Notes under the pieces: generated by a model | What the model saw: only the letters and a program-made list of their open reading frames with translations | The model's database searches: none | What the model was told of the DNA's origin: nothing | Position numbers and translations under genes: made by a program | Source: a virus | Virus record (IMG/VR): IMGVR_UViG_3300032045_000001 | Coordinates: 1-34,241 of that record | DNA length: 34,241 bases | Direction: 5' to 3' (one strand) | Shown: positions 29,527-34,241 of the stretch, one piece after another | Position numbering within the stretch: the first letter of the stretch is position 1 | Layout of the letters: each line of letters begins with the position of its first letter

Positions 29527-30727
29527 AGAACGCCTCCTTCGAGATGACACGGGGTGTCCGCTGACACTCGCCGAATGTGAATCGACTTTTGTGGGTTCGA
29601 AGACCATCTGTGCCTCCATCAATTGAACCAGCATTGAGATACCGAACTCCTCGATCTCGAAGACATTCAAACTCCTTGACGGTAGACCAATCCGAGACCC
29701 CGGGCTTCCCCCCGGGCATCGATGTATAGTTCAAGCCCTTTGAGACAATCTCGAATGCATAGGTCGGGTCTCGAGGCCAACGCTCAGCAAGGATCACCGA
29801 CACGGGGAAGTTGTCCCGGACACCCAAGAACCACTCTTTCGGGGCGGGACTCTCGAGAGCAAGGTAGTCTCGAACCACGGCCAGCTGACGCTGTTTGGGT
29901 TCGTTGAATTCTCGCCAGATGTCGACAACTCTCCGAGACAACTCCACGTCGGGGTCTCGGAGAAAGCACTCTCGCTCCCGTGCCCGGAGTTGACGAAGCC
30001 CTCGGGAGTTGAATACCTCGAAGAGATTCGACAATACTCGATCAAGATCGTAAACGGCTTCCCGCTCAGTCATGACGACACCGGGGGAGAGTTGGCAGAA
30101 TTCCTGGGCCTCACGGTCCTGTAGACCGAAGATAGTCACGGCCCTCAAACTCACCGAAGAGACCCGAACGACAAGATCTCGAAGATCCTGGAGAGACCCT
30201 GAGACGTAGACTACCTGCCATCGGGGCTTCTCTCGAAACCGACGGACCAGGATTGCCGAGAGGGTCGAGGTTCGAACCCAGAATGCTTCTCGCCGTGAAA
30301 TGAGGTAGGACCATACGACAAGCCACGAGATTGAGTGAGGGAGTGGTCCCGAAAAGTCTCGGGAAGATTGATCTTGATAGAAGGTCTCCCAGTCGGTTGA
30401 CAAGACCCGAGGGAGTGATTGAAGCTCGTCAAGAACTCTCAAACGATCATCGGGCCAGTATCGAATAGATTCTCGAGTGTCGTCTCGAGGTTCCCAACCG
30501 GTGATTTGATAGGTACTGGTAGGCCCACGACCGTGTTGACGGACAAGATACCCCATCGATCGAAGACAACCGACAAAGTTCATCCGCTCGATCTCAGGGT
30601 TTGCCCGAGGGTTGAGGTGGACAAGGTTCTCGAGGTCCTTCTGAGAGACCCCCTGGAACAAAGCTTGAATTGATGGGCGGTACACTTCTCCCATCTGGGA
30701 GACAACTTGATCAACTGTCAGCTCCAT
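29507..30727 (-). CDS. GNAT-like protein A, with an N-terminal winged-helix-like region
   Basis: The 406-aa protein is the longer of the two paralogues. Its C-terminal half has KGLNYTSMPGGKPGVSDWST, then GVRYLNAGSIDGGTDGL and HKSRFTFGE, matching the neighbour's motif order. Residues 1-85 are extra, helical, and include QALFQGVSQKDLENLVHL followed by FVGCLRSMGYLVRQHG, which could be a small winged helix. The central part resembles the other paralogue too (region with REEREAVYDLDRVLSNLF and NSRGLRQL). Start ATG 30727 has GAGGTG upstream. Both proteins may be acyl- or aminoacyl-transferases; acceptor unknown. Duplication followed by divergence is likely. Confidence 0.6.
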   Translation of the reverse strand: MELTVDQVVSQMGEVYRPSIQALFQGVSQKDLENLVHLNPRANPEIERMNFVGCLRSMGYLVRQHGRGPTSTYQITGWEPRDDTRESIRYWPDDRLRVLDELQSLPRVLSTDWETFYQDQSSRDFSGPLPHSISWLVVWSYLISRREAFWVRTSTLSAILVRRFREKPRWQVVYVSGSLQDLRDLVVRVSSVSLRAVTIFGLQDREAQEFCQLSPGVVMTEREAVYDLDRVLSNLFEVFNSRGLRQLRARERECFLRDPDVELSRRVVDIWREFNEPKQRQLAVVRDYLALESPAPKEWFLGVRDNFPVSVILAERWPRDPTYAFEIVSKGLNYTSMPGGKPGVSDWSTVKEFECLRDRGVRYLNAGSIDGGTDGLRTHKSRFTFGECQRTPRVISKEAFYVPRDS

Positions 30728-31808
30728 CTTTCACCTCAGTCTTACAGCTAGGACAATACCCCAGACGAATCGATGCAGCCCTCTGCTGACGATTTCGAAG
30801 GGGCGCCTGACAGTGTGGACATCGAATGGATGTGTCCCCCGTGCCTCTCTCTCCCTCCTTCTCTCCCTCCTTCTCTCCCCCATCATCATCGTCATCAGGG
30901 ATGGGGATGGGGACCGGGAGAGGGGGTGGTGGGAGTGACGGGATCCGGACGGGTGAGACTTGACCAAGCTGAGGGAAGACGGCCAACGCCGGCCACTCGG
31001 TGTCAATCGGGATAAGATCACCCCCCTTCCTCCGTGCCGCCCCACCGAGGTAGATGATCACGTCAAAGCAGTCACGGAGATCCATCTCACCGTAGAGACC
31101 GATGCTCGCCGCAGTGTCGGTGTGACTGGCAACAACTGAGCACACCCCGAACTTCCGACCTTCGGCGAGGATCGTTCCCAATTCTCCTCCGATGCTCGGG
31201 ACGGCACGGACCAACGACCTCCACTCATCACCGAAGAGGGTCTCTCGAGAAAAGCCTCCCTCAAAAGCCCGTCCTCGGGCAAGCTCCTTGGCCCGAGAGT
31301 CGATCAACTTCACCAAGTCTCGAACGGAAGACTCGATCTTCCCGTACTCACGACCAGCACCGATAATCTCTGCCCTCCCCCACTTCCCCGGATAGCCGTG
31401 GGGGTCAATCGCCCGCAGACCACCGGAACGATGTTGGGTAATATACAGCAACACGGTCGTCTTGCCAGAGCCTTTGGGCCCCACGACCCAGATATTGTCC
31501 AAGTCGATGAGAGACCGAAGGGAGAGAGTCGGTGAGGAAGGGGTCGAGGACCATGACTCCACCGGCTCTTTCTTACTCACACCCACACCTTCACTTCCCG
31601 TGGGTTCGGCCGGAGGCGGGGGTCGACCGGTCACAACCCAGTATGCACACCATTCAACGGATGGCAGCAGAGATGTCCGGATGTAATGTCCCATCACCCC
31701 CAGAGTCCATCGGATCCCAACCCGAACGACACGGGGGAGGAGGTACCACACTCCGATCACGAGAATGGCAAGGTACCACAGAATCTCGACTGTTTCCCAC
31801 CACATCAT
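30711..31808 (-). CDS. Membrane-anchored FtsK/HerA-like ATPase with C-terminal zinc ribbon
   Basis: The 365-aa protein has an N-terminal transmembrane helix (WYLAILVIGVWYLLPRVV, about 8-28) and a possible second (about 35-50), then a proline/serine linker. The ATPase has Walker A GPKGSGKTT (about 108-116), a DPHGYPGKWG motif, Walker B-like LFGDEW (about 191-196) and a sensor-like SVVASHTDTA (about 235). A low-complexity acidic stretch (DDDDD then EKEGEKEGE) precedes a zinc ribbon, CPHC...CPSC. This architecture fits DNA-pumping FtsK/HerA/TraD-like ATPases tethered to the membrane. Start ATG 31808 overlaps the stop of the membrane gene before it. Confidence 0.75.
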   Translation of the reverse strand: MMWWETVEILWYLAILVIGVWYLLPRVVRVGIRWTLGVMGHYIRTSLLPSVEWCAYWVVTGRPPPPAEPTGSEGVGVSKKEPVESWSSTPSSPTLSLRSLIDLDNIWVVGPKGSGKTTVLLYITQHRSGGLRAIDPHGYPGKWGRAEIIGAGREYGKIESSVRDLVKLIDSRAKELARGRAFEGGFSRETLFGDEWRSLVRAVPSIGGELGTILAEGRKFGVCSVVASHTDTAASIGLYGEMDLRDCFDVIIYLGGAARRKGGDLIPIDTEWPALAVFPQLGQVSPVRIPSLPPPPLPVPIPIPDDDDDGGEKEGEKEGERGTGDTSIRCPHCQAPLRNRQQRAASIRLGYCPSCKTEVKDGADS

Positions 31809-32326
31809 GACCGCCACAACCTCACGGGAAGCCAACTCAGAATCACCCCGAGAGTCAACGATAAGATGAAGCCTCCAAGGGTGACAAAAACGGTGTCATC
31901 GTCTAAACGAACGGTTGTCACCACCATCGGTGTCCCCCCGCCCAGACCGAGCAACCCCAGGATGACCGTAATCGGTGGGAAGGAGAGGATCCGGTCGGCT
32001 CGGGGCATGATCCCTGCAGCGTTGATGAGAGAGTCGACCAGGATGGCAACCCACCCGAGGACGTCGGAGTGACGACGTCCATCGAAGATGAACAACTTGA
32101 GTCCGATAAACAGTAGCTCGAGTACGCCGGCCACCAAGTAGATCTCAAGGACCCCGCCCTCGATCCATACCCATTCGACGAACCATACCGTCGTGAGGTA
32201 CGACCCGACGCCCAGCGTCAAAGCTAGAAGCTTCACCCAGAGACGAGGATGGAACCGAGGTGTTGCAGACACCTCGAGTAGAGGGTCTCGTTCAACTGAT
32301 GGTGGGAGAGGAGGTCTTGGTCTCAT
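31805..32326 (-). CDS. Multi-spanning membrane protein (173 aa), unknown
   Basis: The product has a soluble proline-rich N-terminus (about 1-28), then about four to five hydrophobic segments (near 30-52, 58-78, 87-105, 115-130, 142-165). No family is recognised. It is coupled by ATGA to the large membrane gene before it and to the ATPase after it. The tight coupling of two membrane proteins with a membrane-anchored ATPase suggests they act together. Confidence 0.65.
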   Translation of the reverse strand: MRPRPPLPPSVERDPLLEVSATPRFHPRLWVKLLALTLGVGSYLTTVWFVEWVWIEGGVLEIYLVAGVLELLFIGLKLFIFDGRRHSDVLGWVAILVDSLINAAGIMPRADRILSFPPITVILGLLGLGGGTPMVVTTVRLDDDTVFVTLGGFILSLTLGVILSWLPVRLWRS

Positions 32327-33192
32327 TTCACCACTCCGGGGGAGGCTCGGGTTCCGGATCGGGCGGGAGGGGGTTGGGTCTTGGGCTCATCTTCATCTCC
32401 TCCATCAACACCGATGAGTGAATCACCGATATAGTCGAGAATATCCCGGATGTCTTCGTTGTCCTCGAGAGCATGGTCGAACGGCAGGGTCACCCCGGAG
32501 ACGGCCTTGACCGAGTGGCCGATCTCTTTCAGTGTACGGTCAATTCCGCTTATCAGTGACTGCATCACCGCTGCCAGCTCCTCCCGTTCCTCCACCGTGA
32601 GATTGGCGAAGCCCACCAGTGCCTTCTCCTGTGCCCGCAGGAGTGTTGACCGTAGGATTGCAATGTCCGCCTGGGTCTGCAACTCGTACCTCTTCACCAG
32701 GTGGGCTTGGCGTACCTGCTCGACTAATTCGTCCGTCGAGACTGGAGCCCACAGCAGGGCGGGAATGACGATGAACCCGATAATTCCGATCAACACCTGC
32801 TGGTAGACCAAGTTGGTCTCGGCGACAACCGGCTGTGCTGCCCACCAAGACCACTGAAGTTGATATGAATAATACACGAGATAGATAGCAGATGCAATGA
32901 TGACCGGGAAGGCCCAGGTGCGGGCATTGACTTTCTGGAGGAGCATACCGGCGGGAGACCACGGGATGAGGAATGTGATGAGACTGGGGGGAGCAAGAAC
33001 CAGGATGGCCGTGAAGGCGATCGCAACCACTCGGTTCTCGGTCAGCATGGATTGTACTCCCCACCAGTAGATCGCCGACCCGCCCATTGAGACGGTGGCG
33101 AGGATGATCAGGAGTGTCCTCGCCGTGAACTCAAATGTCCGGGATCGGCGACGTTGCTGTCGGATCATGTTGAGAAAATTGGACACGATCAC
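32323..33192 (-). CDS. Four-TM membrane protein with cytoplasmic coiled region (289 aa)
   Basis: The protein has a basic N-terminus (MIRQQRRRSRTFEFTAR), four hydrophobic segments (about 23-45, 55-77, 92-112, 131-152), and a C-terminal half (about 160-255) that is helical, charged and rich in Glu, Arg and Leu. The last 30 residues are disordered and proline-rich. It starts at GTG 33192 with CGAGGTC about ten bases upstream. No family is recognised. The pattern, membrane domain plus long cytoplasmic helix, would suit a partner for the ATPase two genes downstream. Confidence 0.65.
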   Translation of the reverse strand: MIVSNFLNMIRQQRRRSRTFEFTARTLLIILATVSMGGSAIYWWGVQSMLTENRVVAIAFTAILVLAPPSLITFLIPWSPAGMLLQKVNARTWAFPVIIASAIYLVYYSYQLQWSWWAAQPVVAETNLVYQQVLIGIIGFIVIPALLWAPVSTDELVEQVRQAHLVKRYELQTQADIAILRSTLLRAQEKALVGFANLTVEEREELAAVMQSLISGIDRTLKEIGHSVKAVSGVTLPFDHALEDNEDIRDILDYIGDSLIGVDGGDEDEPKTQPPPARSGTRASPGVVK

Positions 33193-33195
33193 ACC

Positions 33196-33495
33196 TCAGA
33201 CCTCGAGCTGCCACGGGATCGTAGTACTCACCCGAACCCACTCCCTGCCCCGGACCTCGTAACAGCTGGTGTACCAGCCGCTTCCCCCGGGGATGCACAC
33301 GGTGCACACCGTGCCTTCCGGGAGGTGGTCCGGTGGGGGGAGCTCATCCCAAAAGAACTCGTTTCCTACGAAGTCAACCCCCCGTGGTCCCTGGAGGGGG
33401 TGGATCCTCAAGGTCCCATCGCCGTCCACATAGCCTGAGTATTCGATTGTCCCGTCAGTTGTCGTCACCCGGTATTCAACTGCTGTGATTGTCAT
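33196..33495 (-). CDS. Small duplicated protein, copy 2 (99 aa)
   Basis: The product begins MTITAVEYRVTTTDGTIEYS with a beta-type pattern, has PPPDHLPEG and a CTVCIPGG pair in the middle, and ends with a strand. It is a paralogue of the preceding gene; its N-terminal part and leader are identical at DNA level (93 bp). No known family is recognised. The two cysteines could bind metal. A ribosome-binding site AAAGGAG lies six bases before ATG 33495. It is followed directly by the four-TM membrane protein gene. Confidence 0.72.
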   Translation of the reverse strand: MTITAVEYRVTTTDGTIEYSGYVDGDGTLRIHPLQGPRGVDFVGNEFFWDELPPPDHLPEGTVCTVCIPGGSGWYTSCYEVRGREWVRVSTTIPWQLEV

Positions 33496-33515
33496 TGCTA
33501 TCTCCTTTCAGCTCT
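33423..33515. repeat. 93-bp repeat, copy at 33423-33515 (partner 33718-33810)
   Basis: The 93 bases at 33423-33515 are identical to 33718-33810, an offset of 295 bases. Each covers the ribosome-binding site, start codon and first 22 codons of a small gene. Identity at synonymous sites implies a recent duplication or gene conversion, while the 3' parts have diverged. Confidence 0.92.
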
Positions 33516-33529
33516 AGCTCTACAGGATA

Positions 33530-33790
33530 CTACACCTCAAGCTCCGCTGGGACCGTGTGGCTTATCAGAGCCCACTCCCGGCCCAACACCTCCCAGTCCC
33601 AACTGCTGCCATCAGGGCTGCATACTGTGCAACGGGTGCACTCCGGGAGGTGGTCCGGTGGAGGAAGCTCGTCCCCCTCTGGCCCCGTCAGGGGGTGTAC
33701 CCACAACGTTCCGTCATCGTCCACATAGCCTGAGTATTCGATTGTCCCGTCAGTTGTCGTCACCCGGTATTCAACTGCTGTGATTGTCAT
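33530..33790 (-). CDS. Small duplicated protein, copy 1 (86 aa)
   Basis: The product shares its first 22 residues exactly with its neighbour, then has a 13-residue-shorter middle, and carries PPPDHLPEC, CTVC and a WxxxGREWA strand near the end. It is a paralogue of the 33196-33495 gene made by a tandem duplication. AAAGGAG precedes ATG 33790, inside the end of the winged-helix gene, which it overlaps by 20 bases. Its role is unknown. Confidence 0.72.
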   Translation of the reverse strand: MTITAVEYRVTTTDGTIEYSGYVDDDGTLWVHPLTGPEGDELPPPDHLPECTRCTVCSPDGSSWDWEVLGREWALISHTVPAELEV

Positions 33791-33810
33791 TGCTATCTCC
33801 TTTCAGCTCT
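33718..33810. repeat. 93-bp repeat, copy at 33718-33810
   Basis: This is the partner of 33423-33515 and gives the leader and start of the 33530-33790 gene. It also overlaps the end of the winged-helix gene, so that end is constrained by the repeat. Confidence 0.92.
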
Positions 33811-34049
33811 GTATCTGCGGGGTACCAATACACCTTCGTTCCCCCTCGCCGAGGGGTCGGCGGATCACGTCGAACGAGCCCTCTCTCCAGAAGTACTTGA
33901 AGTTGCTGTCTCGTCGCCACGAAATACTTGGGCACCGGCGGGGAGAGTCGAGCAACGATTTCATGTATCCGGAGTCCCGGCTCCCGTCGGAGGATCTCCA
34001 ACACCTCCTTCTGTCGGGCCGGGAGTTTGGGATCAACTTGACCGTACAT
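33771..34049 (-). CDS. Winged-helix DNA-binding protein
   Basis: The 92-aa protein, first gene of the long minus operon, carries a helix-turn-helix typical of winged-helix regulators: ARQKEVLEILRREPGLRIHEIVARL (first two helices), VATRQQLQVLLERGLVRRD (recognition helix region), then a basic wing RRGGTKVYWYPA. It could regulate the shared promoters, including its own at 34092-34120, which would fit an operator there. ATG 34049 has the perfect Shine-Dalgarno AAAGGAGGTGAT seven bases upstream. It ends overlapping the next gene by 20 bases. Confidence 0.82.
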   Translation of the reverse strand: MYGQVDPKLPARQKEVLEILRREPGLRIHEIVARLSPPVPKYFVATRQQLQVLLERGLVRRDPPTPRRGGTKVYWYPADTELKGDSNDNHSS

Positions 34050-34091
34050 CGTATCACCTCCTTTCTGGGTCAACTTCTATTCTTCACCACT

Positions 34092-34120
34092 ATTATATTA
34101 CCTTTTCGGGCCATAATCAA
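34092..34120 (-). promoter_or_regulatory. Sigma70-like promoter for the long minus operon
   Basis: Minus strand: TTGATT (34120-34115), a 17-bp spacer and TATAAT (34097-34092). The spacer shares the GCCC..GGTA pattern of the promoters at 158 and 27073, and CTGCAAATTGGGGTA lies directly upstream. It lies just inside the right arm of the inverted repeat and drives divergent transcription with respect to the promoter at 158 if the molecule is circular. Confidence 0.85.
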
Positions 34121-34161
34121 TACCCCAATTTGCAGATTTTCGCACCAATTTTGTATGAATC

Positions 34162-34241
34162 TCAGGTTGATGATTGTTTAGATTGTTTAGATTGTGTGTT
34201 TTACCTTATCCGTCTAAGGAGTCTTTTTTGTCCCAGAACTG
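34162..34241. repeat. 80-bp perfect inverted repeat, right arm
   Basis: This is the exact reverse complement of 48-127 with the inverted copies of the 9-bp iterons (TTAGATTGT twice). The window stops at the last base of the arm. In a circle, the two arms would be separated by only the 47-bp AT-rich core; in a linear genome this would be one of two terminal repeats, with the left end carrying 47 more bases. Confidence 0.85.

Overview
This window looks like an essentially complete genome, or a near-complete contig, of a tailed double-stranded DNA bacteriophage with siphovirus (long, non-contractile tail) architecture. The evidence is an ordered plus-strand structural operon (terminase, portal, minor head protein, protease/scaffold, capsid, connector, tail tube, tail chaperones, tape measure, distal tail, Gp37-like hub, C1q-like tip), followed by lysis genes and then a minus-strand accessory operon. 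The host is bacterial: ribosome-binding sites are strong and canonical (AAAGGAGGTGAT before the gene at 34049), promoters are sigma70-like (TTGATT, 17 bp, TATAAT), and stop/start codons overlap throughout. The host phylum cannot be read with confidence. Moderate-to-high GC and one secreted protein with a C-terminus resembling a motif I recall from Chloroflexota give only a weak hint.

Layout. Positions 1-127 and 34162-34241 carry a perfect 80-bp inverted repeat with 9-bp iterons. If the molecule is circular, the arms flank a 47-bp AT-rich core between two divergent promoters. A small zinc-ribbon gene (228-434) has its own promoter and terminator. Positions 440-820 are noncoding and hold two arrays of about 10-bp repeats just upstream of the terminase operon. 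The plus operon (921-25657) starts from a promoter whose -10 is covered by a palindrome. It encodes packaging and head genes, then an inserted sugar/glycosyltransferase pair (9302-12814), then connector, tail, host-recognition and lysis genes.

The minus-strand side has two units. The long one (34049 down to 27265) encodes a winged-helix protein, two tandem-duplicated small proteins, two multi-spanning membrane proteins, a membrane-anchored FtsK/HerA-like ATPase, two paralogous GNAT-like proteins, a 5'-nucleotidase-like phosphatase and a CxxCGxCC protein. It ends at two tandem hairpins. The short one (27030 down to 25646) has its own promoter and encodes a DUF932 protein and a small unknown protein separated by another hairpin.

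Points that stand out are: (i) a family of four intergenic hairpins with conserved loops, one apparently inserted at a stop/start overlap with a 21-bp duplication; (ii) a glycosylation module with a three-domain glycosyltransferase inside the head operon; (iii) beta-propeller domains in both the tail tube and the distal tail protein; (iv) the inverted-repeat and iteron region as a candidate origin in a genome with no recognisable replication or integration gene; (v) a membrane plus ATPase triad of unknown role. All assignments are from reading the sequence and recalled family features; no searches were run.
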